Positions 1-8,968 of a stretch of 64,000 nt of DNA are shown piece after piece. Source of the stretch: an uncultured Litoreibacter sp. (lineage in GTDB: Bacteria > Pseudomonadota > Alphaproteobacteria > Rhodobacterales > Rhodobacteraceae). How positions within the stretch are numbered: the stretch's first letter is position 1; the number at the start of each line of letters is the position of its first letter. Under the pieces are notes generated by a model, which was not told the DNA's origin, searched no databases, and was given only the letters and a program-made list of their open reading frames with translations. Location of the stretch: NCBI RefSeq assembly GCF_947501785.1, contig NZ_CANMXB010000001.1:2003048-2067047 (forward strand), read 5' to 3'. Made by a program: the position numbers and the translations under genes.

Positions 1-27
1 CGTGCGTTCAAACTTTTCCTTAGCCAT
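1..27 (-). CDS. tuf: Elongation factor Tu, first 9 codons only (runs off the left edge)
   Basis: Read on the minus strand from 27 to 1 the codons give MAKEKFERT, the conserved start of bacterial EF-Tu. The remainder lies outside the window. EF-Tu is the GTPase that delivers aminoacyl-tRNA to the ribosome. The gene appears to have its own upstream promoter (87-115), which suits a tuf copy outside the str ribosomal-protein operon, but this cannot be decided from nine codons. Confidence 0.85.
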
Positions 28-86
28 CTCGTCAGGCGCCCTTTGATTAGGAGGGGCAATGTCAGCCCCGATTTCACTTCGCGGGC

Positions 87-115
87 TACCTATTCACATG
101 GCGGACAAAAATCAA
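87..115 (-). promoter_or_regulatory. Candidate sigma-70 promoter for tuf
   Basis: On the minus strand a TTGATT hexamer (115-110) is followed after 17 bp by TAGGTA (92-87), about 60 bp before the EF-Tu start. Spacing is ideal and both hexamers are near consensus. No other start signal is seen between the lipoprotein gene and tuf. Prediction by eye only. Confidence 0.4.
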
Positions 116-166
116 GCCTGAGTTGCGTCTGCGGGCGCAGTCAATTGCCTGTCCGGGCTGCCGCGA

Positions 167-772
167 TCAGCCTGCGCCCGCTTTCTTGGCAATCTCGGCG
201 GCGTCGTCCTTCTTGGCGGCCTCTTTGGCAGCATCCGACACGTCTTCGCCAAAGAGGTCGGCATTGGCCTGCAGCCAGCGTTCCACTGCCTTGGCAAATT
301 GTGCAGCCAGATTGGCCATCTGCTCATCCGCGTCGCGAAACAAGCCGGAACCGATGACGGACTCGCCGTCCAGCTGCTCAAGGATCAGCAGCTGCTTGGA
401 GCGGTCTTTCAGCCGCAGCAGCGGGTCTGTCTGCCAGATATGAACCGTCATGCTCATAGCGGACCGTGGTGCCAAGGCCAGCCGCCCGCCCTTGGTGGCC
501 AGAATGTAGCCGTCCAAAGAGTAGCTGATCGTGTAGGGCGTGTCCCCGTCATAGCGGCGGAACCGCTTGTCGATCGCGGCCTCAAGGGCGGTTTCCCACT
601 CTTCCGCCGTGGCGTCGCGAGACACCCCCATTTTTCGCGCGTTCTTGGTCACCGCGACGTTGCTTTGCAGGCGGAAGTTGCCCAGATCCACCTGTTCCTC
701 AAGGTCGGGATTCGGCACGCTGCAGGCCGCTGTCACGGCAAGGCAGGCGGCGGCAATCAGGTTGCGGATCAT
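167..772 (-). CDS. Putative lipoprotein, 201 aa, function unknown
   Basis: The start at 772 gives a short n-region (MIRN), a hydrophobic stretch and the lipobox VTAAC near residue 17, so the mature protein should be lipid-anchored at Cys17. A longer in-frame extension upstream has no signal sequence and overlaps the divergent P450 gene, so I rejected it. The body has a central part rich in basic and aromatic residues and an Ala/Lys-rich charged C-terminus. I do not recognise the family; no catalytic motif is visible. It is transcribed towards tuf and divergent from the P450 gene, with about 105 bp between the two starts. Confidence 0.75.
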   Translation of the reverse strand: MIRNLIAAACLAVTAACSVPNPDLEEQVDLGNFRLQSNVAVTKNARKMGVSRDATAEEWETALEAAIDKRFRRYDGDTPYTISYSLDGYILATKGGRLALAPRSAMSMTVHIWQTDPLLRLKDRSKQLLILEQLDGESVIGSGLFRDADEQMANLAAQFAKAVERWLQANADLFGEDVSDAAKEAAKKDDAAEIAKKAGAG

Positions 773-877
773 GGGCGGGCCCCTTTGGTTGAACCCTGCC
801 TGCATATCCCCGCCCACACCTGCGTGCAATCGGCGCACCCGGTTGCCGTGGCTCCCCGGCCACATATACTCAGTCCC

Positions 878-2236
878 ATGAAAGATGCAGTCGACATGTA
901 CCCGCCGCAGGTTCCGCTCGTCACCGAGGTCTGGTCCATCTGGCAGTCGCTTGCCGCCGCACGGCGCAACATTCTGGAGCTGATCCCCGAGATTGCGCTG
1001 CACCAGCCCATCGTGTCGGGCAAAATGGGCCGTCCATGGCACATGGTGATGGACCCCGACGCCCTGAGGCGCATTTTGCTGGAGAAGGTCGAGGATTACC
1101 CGAAATCCGACGTCACCAAGAACATCCTGCGCCCCGCCATCGGCGAAAGCCTGTTCGTGGCCGAGGGGGCGCATTGGCGCTGGCAACGCCGCGCCGCCGC
1201 GCCGGTCTTCACGCATCGCAACATCGCCAATCTCGCGCCGATAATGTCCGCCGCCGCCGACCGGTCTTGCGCGCGCATTGCGGAACACACAGGCCGCGCC
1301 ACCGACCTCTACACCGAGATGATGACCGCCGCTTTCGAGGTGATCTCGGACGTGACATTCTCAGGCGACGAGCAGTTCGACCGCAAAGCTGTGCACCGTG
1401 CGGTGGATGGCTATATTGATCAGGCGGCCAAAGTCTCCATCCTCGACATTATCGCGGCGCCCGCCTGGGTGCCCCGCCCTTCGCGCATCATGGGCTCGAC
1501 GGCGATGAAGCAAATGAAACAAATGTCGGATGGGGTGATTGATAATCGCCGCGACAAGGGGCCGGGCGATATCCCCGATCTGCTGGACCTGCTGCTGGCG
1601 GGCGAGGATCCCAAAACCCAACGCACCATGAACACGGCCGAGCTGCGCGACAACCTGCTGACCTTTATTGTGGCGGGCCACGAAACCACGGCGCTGACGC
1701 TTTCCTGGGCCTTGTATCTTTGCGCGTTCGACCAAGACGTTCAGGACACGCTGCGGACCGAAGCACAATCGGTTCTGGCCGGTCGCACGGCCACGGCGGA
1801 CGATCTCCCCAACCTGCCCTACACGCGGCAAGTGATTGACGAGACGCTCAGGATGTACCCGCCAGCCGCCTTCCTGTCGCGCACCGCACAAAAGGACGAC
1901 ACGCTGTGCGACCGGCCGATCAAGCGCAAGGACACGGTGACGTTGCCGATCTATGCCCTGCATCGGTCCCACGCCCTTTGGCCGGATCCGCATAGGTTTG
2001 ACCCCGACCGCTTCAATGGCAAGCAGGAGATCAACCGCTACGCCTACCTGCCTTTTGGCGACGGGCCGCGCATCTGCATTGGGGCGAGCTTCGCCATACA
2101 GGAGGCGGTGATCATGCTGGCCACCATCCTCTCGCGCTTCAAGTTCACGCGCGTCGAGGGCAAGGACCCGAAGCCGGTTTTGATCCTGACGCTGCGCCCG
2201 GAAGGCGGTGTCTGGCTGAATGTGCAAGAGGCGTAG
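878..2236 (+). CDS. Cytochrome P450 monooxygenase
   Basis: A 452-residue soluble P450 with all class-defining motifs: the I-helix AGHETT at about 266-271 (oxygen activation), the K-helix ExxR at about 322-325 (ETLR), and the heme loop FGDGPRICIG at about 393-402 with Cys400 as thiolate ligand. No N-terminal membrane anchor is seen, as usual for bacterial P450s. The start at 878 was chosen because the upstream extension of the frame overlaps the antisense lipoprotein gene; ATG 896 is a possible alternative. No ferredoxin or reductase gene is adjacent, so the electron donor must be encoded elsewhere. Substrate unknown; fatty-acid or terpenoid hydroxylation are typical for such P450s. Confidence 0.9.
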   Translation: MKDAVDMYPPQVPLVTEVWSIWQSLAAARRNILELIPEIALHQPIVSGKMGRPWHMVMDPDALRRILLEKVEDYPKSDVTKNILRPAIGESLFVAEGAHWRWQRRAAAPVFTHRNIANLAPIMSAAADRSCARIAEHTGRATDLYTEMMTAAFEVISDVTFSGDEQFDRKAVHRAVDGYIDQAAKVSILDIIAAPAWVPRPSRIMGSTAMKQMKQMSDGVIDNRRDKGPGDIPDLLDLLLAGEDPKTQRTMNTAELRDNLLTFIVAGHETTALTLSWALYLCAFDQDVQDTLRTEAQSVLAGRTATADDLPNLPYTRQVIDETLRMYPPAAFLSRTAQKDDTLCDRPIKRKDTVTLPIYALHRSHALWPDPHRFDPDRFNGKQEINRYAYLPFGDGPRICIGASFAIQEAVIMLATILSRFKFTRVEGKDPKPVLILTLRPEGGVWLNVQEA

Positions 2237-2248
2237 CGCCAAAGCAAA

Positions 2249-2291
2249 AAGCCCCGACGCCCAAGATGATATCGAGGGAGCCCGGGGCCTT
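2249..2291. terminator. Possible bidirectional terminator
   Basis: GCCCCG (2251-2256) pairs with CGGGGC (2283-2288), with an A-tract on the left and CCTTTC on the right. It lies between the convergent P450 gene and the small gene ending at 2316. The loop is long (26 nt), so this is a moderate call. Confidence 0.4.
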
Positions 2292-2315
2292 TCAGATCTT
2301 CGGTCCTATCAGGCG

Positions 2316-2627
2316 TTAGCCGCCGATCAGACGTCTCAGGAACGAACGCGGTTTCTTCGCGGTCGCGTCTCCCAACAATGCGTCAGCGGCGACGTCGGCG
2401 GGCGCCGGTTGCGCCGCGGCAGGCGCCGCGTGGGCGGGCCGCTGGATCGCGGGTTCGGGCATAGGGGCCGGTTGAGGATTGGCTTGGGGCGCAGCAGAGC
2501 GCATCAGTTCAGCTTCGCTGCCTTCTGCGCCTTCTTCGGCCAGCAGTTCTTTGATCGTCTTCTTCGTAAAGGCCGTCGGCTCCGCAGCCGAAACCCCTTT
2601 CAGCGGTTTCAAACGCTCATATTCCAT
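2316..2627 (-). CDS. Small Ala/Pro-rich hypothetical protein, 103 aa
   Basis: A clear Shine-Dalgarno sequence (GGGAGG) sits about 6 nt before the ATG at 2627, which supports translation. The first 35 residues (MEYERLKPLKGVS...) look ordered and charged, the middle is a low-complexity Ala/Pro linker, and the end is a short basic segment (KKPRSFLRRLIGG). No signal peptide or transmembrane helix. Function not recognised. It faces the P450 gene across a possible terminator. The 200 bp upstream (2628-2827) hold no gene that I can support. Confidence 0.6.
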   Translation of the reverse strand: MEYERLKPLKGVSAAEPTAFTKKTIKELLAEEGAEGSEAELMRSAAPQANPQPAPMPEPAIQRPAHAAPAAAQPAPADVAADALLGDATAKKPRSFLRRLIGG

Positions 2628-2827
2628 TCTCTGCCTCCCAACTCTCGGGCGAAATAGTTAAAATCCGCGCAATTGGTGTATCGCGCAGGGCATATATGAC
2701 AGCGGAATAAGGCGATTTTGGGGAAACGGTCGCAAAAATTGTCGTTAAACGCCGACAAGGTTGTGTGATTTTGGTGACTCTTCCGGTCCGACAGGGGCAT
2801 CAAAACGACGCAGATCCAAGCCCGATC

Positions 2828-4315
2828 TTAGGCCTCGTGCACCACAGACCAACGCCGGATCAACTGCTGTTGCAACTTCTTGGCCCGCCCATTCCAGGAC
2901 CGTGCGCCCCTTGGGGCTTCCCGTTCGGCTTTGGACAAGGCCCGGCGCCGTGGCAGATCGGCGGCAAATATGGCGAAAGCCAAGTCGCGCCCATCGGGTG
3001 TTCTGATGTAGCCTGCCAACCCGCTGACGAAGTTGAGCGTGCCGGTCTTGGCTACAATCTGGATTGGGCTGTTCTGGATCACCTTGTTTTCGCTGTCGCG
3101 CACCGCGATCGTCTTCAAGATCGGCTGCAACAGCTGCTGTGCGCCCGGCGCGGTCAGCGCCTTGACCATTTCCTGCGCGCTCATCTTGGTGCGGTCGCCA
3201 AGGCCCGAATGATCCACAAAACTGGCCTTGCGCGCGCCGTAACGGTCCTCCGCCCAGCCCGCCATCACGCGACCCGAAGCCGCGAGCGTGCCGGCTTTGC
3301 TGGCTGACAGCCCCACGACTTCCGCCGTCACATTGGTTGAAAACTTCAACATGTCGCGGCAAATTTTGCGCAAATCCGGGCTGAGATGCTCTGCCACGGT
3401 CGTCCCTTGCGGCAACGCATTCGTGGCCTCTGGGAATGGCAGATTGATCCCATGGCTACGTGCCACGGTTTGCAAGACGTCGCCTGCATAGATGGCCGGA
3501 CGCCGTACAGGCAACCACCGCCCACCACCTTTGCCAAGCGCCTTGCGGGCGACGGTCCAGTTCTCGCGCGTTGCGCTGTTTGAATAGGTGAATATTGGCG
3601 CACCGCGGTCCGCCACCTGCGTGCGTACAAACCCCACGCCCGGCCTAATCTTTTCGGACCGCGCATCCATGGTGACGTTGTAGCCGCCATTCGCCCGCTT
3701 CCATTCCAGATAAACACGGTTGAAATTCAGGTTCAGCCCGCTGAGGCCCGGGTTGTAGCCCACCTGCACTGGCTGCGTGCCGTCGATTTCCTCGATCGAG
3801 GGCAGCGCGCCGCCATAGACTTTCAGCTTGCCGCGTATCTCTCGGATACCGGCGATCTTCAGGCGCCCCGCCAACTCAAACAGGTCATCGGTCGACAGCG
3901 TCGGATCGCCCCCGCCCACCAGCACCAAATCGCCTTGCAGCACCCCGCCGCTGATCGGGCCGGTGGCCACAAGCCGCGTGCGGTATCGGTGCCCCGCGCC
4001 CAACGTGTTCAGCGCGTAAAGCGCCGTCATCGCCTTTGTCACGCTGGCGGGCGGCTGCCCCAACAGGGGCGAGCGGCTTTCCAGCACTTGCCCCGTGCGC
4101 GCATCGGCCACGACATAGCTGACCTTGCCGCCCAGATTGGCGGCGTCCACAAAGCGGTCGGCCCCCGGCATGGCCTGTTTGGCCGCGTCCGATGGCTTGC
4201 CAATCGGGCGCGAAGACCGCTCCGGCGCATTCGCCAAAGCGCATCCGGCGACGCCATATAACAAGAAGGACAAGACGGTGCGGCGGCCGTACCGGCCAAA
4301 ATCGGAAGAGCTCAT
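2828..4315 (-). CDS. dacB: D-alanyl-D-alanine carboxypeptidase/endopeptidase, PBP4 (peptidase S13) family
   Basis: 495 residues from the chosen ATG at 4315. The serine-peptidase triad motifs are all present: SVTK (SxxK) at about 91-94, STN (SxN) at about 326-328 and KTG at about 423-425, with the large insert between SxxK and SxN typical of class C PBPs. The enzyme trims or cleaves peptidoglycan cross-links in the periplasm. The N-terminus has both a twin-arginine-like RR (11-12) before the hydrophobic stretch and a VAGC lipobox ending at Cys25, so it may be exported as a lipoprotein. A start 20 codons upstream is possible but spoils the signal peptide. The gene is divergent from the EamA transporter gene with only 65 bp between starts. 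Confidence 0.88.
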   Translation of the reverse strand: MSSSDFGRYGRRTVLSFLLYGVAGCALANAPERSSRPIGKPSDAAKQAMPGADRFVDAANLGGKVSYVVADARTGQVLESRSPLLGQPPASVTKAMTALYALNTLGAGHRYRTRLVATGPISGGVLQGDLVLVGGGDPTLSTDDLFELAGRLKIAGIREIRGKLKVYGGALPSIEEIDGTQPVQVGYNPGLSGLNLNFNRVYLEWKRANGGYNVTMDARSEKIRPGVGFVRTQVADRGAPIFTYSNSATRENWTVARKALGKGGGRWLPVRRPAIYAGDVLQTVARSHGINLPFPEATNALPQGTTVAEHLSPDLRKICRDMLKFSTNVTAEVVGLSASKAGTLAASGRVMAGWAEDRYGARKASFVDHSGLGDRTKMSAQEMVKALTAPGAQQLLQPILKTIAVRDSENKVIQNSPIQIVAKTGTLNFVSGLAGYIRTPDGRDLAFAIFAADLPRRRALSKAEREAPRGARSWNGRAKKLQQQLIRRWSVVHEA

Positions 4316-4380
4316 GGCTGCGACATTCGCCCAACCGACAAGTGGTGGCAAGCGGTCAAACAGCCTGATACGCAAGCGTG

Positions 4381-5235
4381 ATGGACCGTTCCTTGCTCAG
4401 CGCTGCCGCGATCATGTCTTTGGGCATGTTGTTGATCCCCTTCGGGGACACCGCGGGCAAGATGATGACCTCTGCCGGGGTGCATCCCTTCTTTGTGGCG
4501 TGGACGCGGTACCTGATCGGGATGGTGGTGCTGATCCCCTTCGCATTCCATGTCGACGCGCTGAAATTGCTGCGCGATTGGCGCATCTGGCTGCGCAGCG
4601 CGGTGCAGGTCATTACCATTTGCACGATCTTGACGGCTCTCTCAACCGAGCCCATCGCAAACGTGTTCGGCGCGTTCTTCCTTGGCCCTATGGTCAGCTA
4701 CGCGCTGTCTGTCTGGCTGCTGAAAGAGCAAGGCAGCGCGCTGCGTATCATCTTGCTGGCGGTCGGCCTTGGCGGGGTCTTTCTGGTGGTCAAGCCGGGG
4801 TTCGGGATGACGCCGGGGCTGGCTTGGGCCGCGGCCTCGGGGTGCTTTTACGGCATGTTTCTAACGGCGTCGCGCTGGGTCGCGCCCTTGGGCCGCCCCG
4901 TGCATCTGTTGCTGACCCAGCTTATCATCGGGACGCTGATGCTGACGCCATTGGGCCTCCTCCATCTGCCGCTGCTGACCGCAAACGTGTCGGGGCTGGT
5001 CTTGTGGTCCGGCGTCGCTTCGATGATGGGAAATTTGTTTCTGGTCTTCGCCTATGCCCGCGCGGGGGCGGCAACGCTTGCGCCCTTTGTCTATGTGCAG
5101 CTGATCGGGGCCACGGCCTATGGGCTGGTCTTCTTCGGCAACTGGCCCGACGGGCTATCGGCCATAGGCATCACCGTGATCTTCGCATGCGGCTTTGCCA
5201 CGCTGTTTCTCAGGAAGACCGCCAGTCGCCCTTAG
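4381..5235 (+). CDS. EamA/DMT-family membrane transporter
   Basis: 284 residues with about ten hydrophobic segments and the internal duplication of the drug/metabolite transporter superfamily: a first repeat to about residue 130 and a second starting near [17 protein letters not shown]. Start is ATG 4381; a GTG one codon earlier would also fit. Members export metabolites such as amino acids or their precursors, but the substrate cannot be read from sequence. Its last 26 bp overlap the convergent nadD 3' end. Confidence 0.8.
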   Translation: MDRSLLSAAAIMSLGMLLIPFGDTAGKMMTSAGVHPFFVAWTRYLIGMVVLIPFAFHVDALKLLRDWRIWLRSAVQVITICTILTALSTEPIANVFGAFFLGPMVSYALSVWLLKEQGSALRIILLAVGLGGVFLVVKPGFGMTPGLAWAAASGCFYGMFLTASRWVAPLGRPVHLLLTQLIIGTLMLTPLGLLHLPLLTANVSGLVLWSGVASMMGNLFLVFAYARAGAATLAPFVYVQLIGATAYGLVFFGNWPDGLSAIGITVIFACGFATLFLRKTASRP

Positions 5236-5776
5236 CGCGGATCGCGCTGGAGGACGCCTCGCTCAGCGGCAGGTTGATGTAGCACCAGCAGGGGGCTTCC
5301 ATCTGTGGCAGCATCTGGCTGGCCGGCCCCACCAGCCTTGCGTCATCATATAGTTGCGCCGCGACGGATCTGCGCGCTGATATCCGGTCGCCGGGGCGGG
5401 CGAGAACGCCCACCGGCACCATCTCCATAATGTCGCGCCAGTCCTGCCAATGGTGCAGGCTTGCCAGATTGTCCGCTCCCATCAACCACACAAACCGCAC
5501 ACCCGGGTAGCGCCGGATCAGCCCCCTGAGGGTCTGCGCCGTGTAGCGTGTGCCCAGCTTGGCCTCTACATCTGTCACGGTGACACGTGGATGGTCCATC
5601 ACCTGCCGGGCCTTGGCCAAACGGTCCGCCAACGGCGCAGGCGCGTTTTCTTTCAAGGGATTGCCGGGGGAAACCAGCCACCATACGTGGTCAAGCCCGA
5701 AGCGTTTCAACGCCTCGCGGGTGATATGGGCATGGCCTTGATGCGCGGGGTCAAAGGACCCGCCAAGCAGGCCCAC
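5210..5776 (-). CDS. nadD: Nicotinate-nucleotide adenylyltransferase
   Basis: Joins nicotinate mononucleotide and ATP to form deamido-NAD in NAD biosynthesis. The nucleotidyltransferase signature [11 protein letters not shown] is near the N-terminus, and SSSAIRAKG near the C-terminus matches the family's ISSTxIR motif. The start is unclear: the frame has no ATG near the expected position. GTG at 5776 (188 aa) directly precedes the GLLGGSFDP strand and has a purine-rich GGGGCAG upstream. Homologues usually begin about 10 residues earlier; here that would place the start at an ATC overlapping the aldo/keto reductase stop. Convergent 26-bp overlap with the EamA gene. Confidence 0.85.
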   Translation of the reverse strand: MGLLGGSFDPAHQGHAHITREALKRFGLDHVWWLVSPGNPLKENAPAPLADRLAKARQVMDHPRVTVTDVEAKLGTRYTAQTLRGLIRRYPGVRFVWLMGADNLASLHHWQDWRDIMEMVPVGVLARPGDRISARRSVAAQLYDDARLVGPASQMLPQMEAPCWCYINLPLSEASSSAIRAKGDWRSS

Positions 5777-5816
5777 CGCCTGCCCCGGCCGCGCCGGCGG
5801 CCATCCCGAAGAGATG

Positions 5817-6884
5817 TCAGTCGGTTTCAGAGGACTTGGCCCACAGATTGATGTCTTCCTCCGACGAGATGCGGTCGATCTCGGCGAGCTCGTCGGCCGC
5901 AAACTTGAGGTTTTCCACCGCCCCCACGCAGTCGACAATTTGCGACGGTTTCGACGCCCCGATCAACGCGGTGGTCGCGCGGCCCTCCCGTAAGACCCAG
6001 GCGATAGCCATCTGCGCCAGCGTTTGCCCGCGGGCCTCGGCCATCTCATTCAACGCTTTGACGCTGGCCAGCGACCGCTCGTTGATCATGCCGTCCAGCA
6101 GGGATTTGCCTTGCGTGGCGCGGCTGCCGTCGGGGATGCCGCCGAGGTACTTCTTGGTCAGAATGCCCTGCGCCAGCGGCGTAAACGCAATCGAGCCGAT
6201 GCCCAGGTCGTTCAAAGTGCTCCACAGCCCGTCATGCTCGGTCCAGCGGTTCATCATGTTGTAGGAGGGCTGGTGGATCAAACACGGCGTGCCCAGCTCC
6301 TTGAGGATGGCTGCCGCCTCGCGCGTCTTCTGCGAATTGTAGGACGAAATGCCCGCATATAGGGCACGGCCTGACCGCACGATGTAATCCAGCGCGCCCA
6401 TGGTTTCTTCCAACGGGGTCTCGGGGTCAAAGCGGTGGGAGTAGAAAATATCTACATAATCCAGCCCCAACCGTTTCAGAGACTGGTCGCAAGACGCCAC
6501 CAAATACTTGCGCGACCCCATCTCTCCATACGGCCCCGGCCACATCAAATATCCGGCCTTGGACGAAATGATCATCTCATCCCTGTAGCCTGCAAAGTCC
6601 TCCCGCAAAATCTCCCCAAATGCAGTCTCCGCTGATCCGGGAGGGGGCCCGTAGTTATTCGCTAGGTCAAAATGCGTGATCCCATGATCAAACGCCGTTC
6701 GGCACATCGCACGCTTGTTCTCATGCGGGCTGTCCCCGCCGAAATTATGCCAAAGCCCCAGGCTGATCGCAGGCAGCTGGACCCCTGACTTGCCGCAGCG
6801 GCGGTACTCCATGGTCTCGTAGCGGTCCGCTGCGGGGCAGTAGTCCACAGGTTTCTCCTTCGGGGGGCGCTGAACTTTGCTCAT
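5817..6884 (-). CDS. Aldo/keto reductase, YghZ (L-glyceraldehyde-3-phosphate reductase) type
   Basis: 355 residues, closely resembling E. coli YghZ through most of its length (RRCGKSG near the start, [40 protein letters not shown]). The AKR tetrad is visible: Asp and Tyr in FDLANNY, Lys in SSKAGY and His in YSHRFD. It reduces aldehydes with NADPH in the cytoplasm; methylglyoxal and L-glyceraldehyde-3-phosphate are substrates in homologues. Start 6884 keeps the YCPAADRYE lead-in present in relatives; the frame continues 15 codons upstream. nadD follows immediately. Confidence 0.88.
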   Translation of the reverse strand: MSKVQRPPKEKPVDYCPAADRYETMEYRRCGKSGVQLPAISLGLWHNFGGDSPHENKRAMCRTAFDHGITHFDLANNYGPPPGSAETAFGEILREDFAGYRDEMIISSKAGYLMWPGPYGEMGSRKYLVASCDQSLKRLGLDYVDIFYSHRFDPETPLEETMGALDYIVRSGRALYAGISSYNSQKTREAAAILKELGTPCLIHQPSYNMMNRWTEHDGLWSTLNDLGIGSIAFTPLAQGILTKKYLGGIPDGSRATQGKSLLDGMINERSLASVKALNEMAEARGQTLAQMAIAWVLREGRATTALIGASKPSQIVDCVGAVENLKFAADELAEIDRISSEEDINLWAKSSETD

Positions 6885-6944
6885 ACAGGAGTTCTGAGGC
6901 TCACACCTCCGAACGTCAAATGCAATCAAAGTCCGCCCAAAGGA

Positions 6945-8792
6945 TTACCACGCTGAAAACCTGTCGAAGCGCCATGCTCCGTTTGTCGAGTCTCGGGTGA
7001 ATTCGATTATGTAGTACTCGCCGTTACCCGCCCTCAGCGTCACCGATGCATCCTGATACCAGTTTTCCGGGATTTCCGTTGGTCGCGGCAATTCCGAGAG
7101 CTGGCCCGGAGATAACTTTTCGAACTCAAATTGCCGGGCGCCGATAGCAAATTCGGCTATAAGGTCAGGCTGCAACATGACCGCCGCCAGCTCGCCGAAT
7201 TCCACCCGCGTCGCGCCGCTGGGTATTCGCAGGCCCGTAGCGCCCAAAATTCCGCGCTGAGCAATTGTCAGGATATCCTCAGAACGCTCCCGCAATTCGT
7301 CATTGGTGATCGCGTTGATGGCCTGGCGCCAGGCGTCAGCGCCATTTTCCCGTTCTTTGGCCATGGCCAAGACCAACTTCAGCTCTTCCGACAGCCTCAG
7401 CTTTGAACGGACCTCAGAAGGTATGCTGTCATCGGCCAATAGCGCATCATATTCTTCCTGGGACAGAACTTTCAGCTCGTCTGACGCGCCGAACTGGAAG
7501 TTTAGCTCGCTTACCTTTCCGCCCGCCCCAAGCAAATCAACCATCCGCACGGAGTCAACGTCAGGATCCAGCATCCAGCTAACATCGTCCATCTCTAGGC
7601 CTTGCTCGTAGAAGGTTGGAATGAATATGCTCGATTGCCAGCCGTTACTCAGTGAAGGCCCAATTGTCGGCCAAGCCGCATTGCCGGCAGTTGTGTCAAC
7701 GATACGGGGGTTGCCATCCGGCCCAATCTCAACGGTCAGAATAACAACCCGGAATAGGCCGTTTTGGTTGCTGGCGATCCCAAAGAATACGTCCTCTCCG
7801 TCGAACAAGTAGCGCCGCCAGAAGTCAAAACCGAACCCATTGCTGGGCTCGACAAGCTCCATGAATCGCGTCGCCGAATACCCGATCAGTTGGTCCGCAA
7901 CATCGTCAGAAGAAATCTCGACGGAAAAATCGGCCAATGGGGACAAGACAGCATTTGCATCCGTTACAGTGTCCCGCACCCGCTGGGTGGCTTTCTGAAA
8001 CGCATCCTCCAGCCGGTCAGCTTCCGCCGCCATAGAGGCAACGGCAACGGCGTCTCGGTCCTCTTCTTCCATTGCCAGGGCGAGCTGCTGCAATGCGGCG
8101 ATGTAGTCGGTCGAAACGCCTTGATAGTCGCGCAACGTGTCCTGCAGCTCGCCGATGGTGCCGCCCCGCACGCCCAATGCGCGCTCTTTGCGTTCGACCT
8201 CTTCGACGCGATCTTCAAGTTTGTCTTCAGCGTCTTCCAGACGCGCCTCGCTGGCTTTCAAGTCCTCGCGCTGTTGCTGCAATACTGTCCTAGCCTGTGT
8301 GAGGTTGGCCTGGGTCGCACTCAATTCGGCGCGGGCGTCCTCTGCTTGTTGCTGAAAGGCAAGCGCTTCTGACTGTCGGGTGGCAGACTCCGTATTGATC
8401 TTTTTCAGGCTTTCGAACGCATCTGTCAGGTTCTTGATCTGCTGGCCACTGACAGTCGCCATCTGCCCGCTGAAGTCCGAAACGCGGTCATAGGCTTCGT
8501 CGCGTTCCTGGCGCAACAAGGCCAGCGAGTCCTGGTACTCGGTGTCGACTTTCTGGTTTTGCGCCTGAAGGAAGTACCAGCCTACCGCCAGCAGCACGAG
8601 CAATAGGATGGGCGTGGTCCACTGCCCCAACAATCGAAACAGGTTGCCGGTCACTTCGGTCACGGCATCGGAAGGGGTCCGTCCTACCTGGACCGCAGCT
8701 GGGCGGTCATCCTTAAGCTCTCTCACTACCTCAGCCAGGGCCGCCTTGATTTCGGAAATGCTGGTCTCGTCGGGTTTGTCGTTCTTCGCCAC
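6945..8792 (-). CDS. Membrane-anchored coiled-coil protein, 615 aa, function unknown
   Basis: GTG start at 8792 with AGGA upstream. The layout is a short cytoplasmic N-terminus, one transmembrane helix at about 55-75 (TTPILLLVLLAVGWYFLQA), a long charged heptad-rich coiled coil at about 80-230 (many EDK/Q repeats), and a globular region of about 380 residues with no motif I know. Topology suggests the large domain is outside the inner membrane. It is divergent from ettA with a 176-bp intergenic region that should carry both promoters. No functional claim is made. Confidence 0.7.
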   Translation of the reverse strand: MAKNDKPDETSISEIKAALAEVVRELKDDRPAAVQVGRTPSDAVTEVTGNLFRLLGQWTTPILLLVLLAVGWYFLQAQNQKVDTEYQDSLALLRQERDEAYDRVSDFSGQMATVSGQQIKNLTDAFESLKKINTESATRQSEALAFQQQAEDARAELSATQANLTQARTVLQQQREDLKASEARLEDAEDKLEDRVEEVERKERALGVRGGTIGELQDTLRDYQGVSTDYIAALQQLALAMEEEDRDAVAVASMAAEADRLEDAFQKATQRVRDTVTDANAVLSPLADFSVEISSDDVADQLIGYSATRFMELVEPSNGFGFDFWRRYLFDGEDVFFGIASNQNGLFRVVILTVEIGPDGNPRIVDTTAGNAAWPTIGPSLSNGWQSSIFIPTFYEQGLEMDDVSWMLDPDVDSVRMVDLLGAGGKVSELNFQFGASDELKVLSQEEYDALLADDSIPSEVRSKLRLSEELKLVLAMAKERENGADAWRQAINAITNDELRERSEDILTIAQRGILGATGLRIPSGATRVEFGELAAVMLQPDLIAEFAIGARQFEFEKLSPGQLSELPRPTEIPENWYQDASVTLRAGNGEYYIIEFTRDSTNGAWRFDRFSAW

Positions 8793-8968
8793 GCCAATAA
8801 TCCTGCGTAAATATCTAAAGTCACTTTGGTTTCAACGATCACAGGTTAGTCAGAAATACCCCAATCTGGCCACAAATTTTTGCAAAGGGGCACGGTGCGA
8901 AGGGTGATTGAACCGGGCGGTGCGGTAGCCTAAACCAGCACAAGGTCACCTTTAGAGCGAGAATCCCC

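Noticed and set aside
299-877. N-terminal extension of the P450 frame
   Set aside because: It lies antisense to a well-formed lipoprotein gene and has no P450-like sequence.
2609-2803. A 64-codon Cys-containing frame upstream of the small Ala/Pro-rich gene
   Set aside because: It overlaps the better supported gene starting at 2627 and has no ribosome-binding site.
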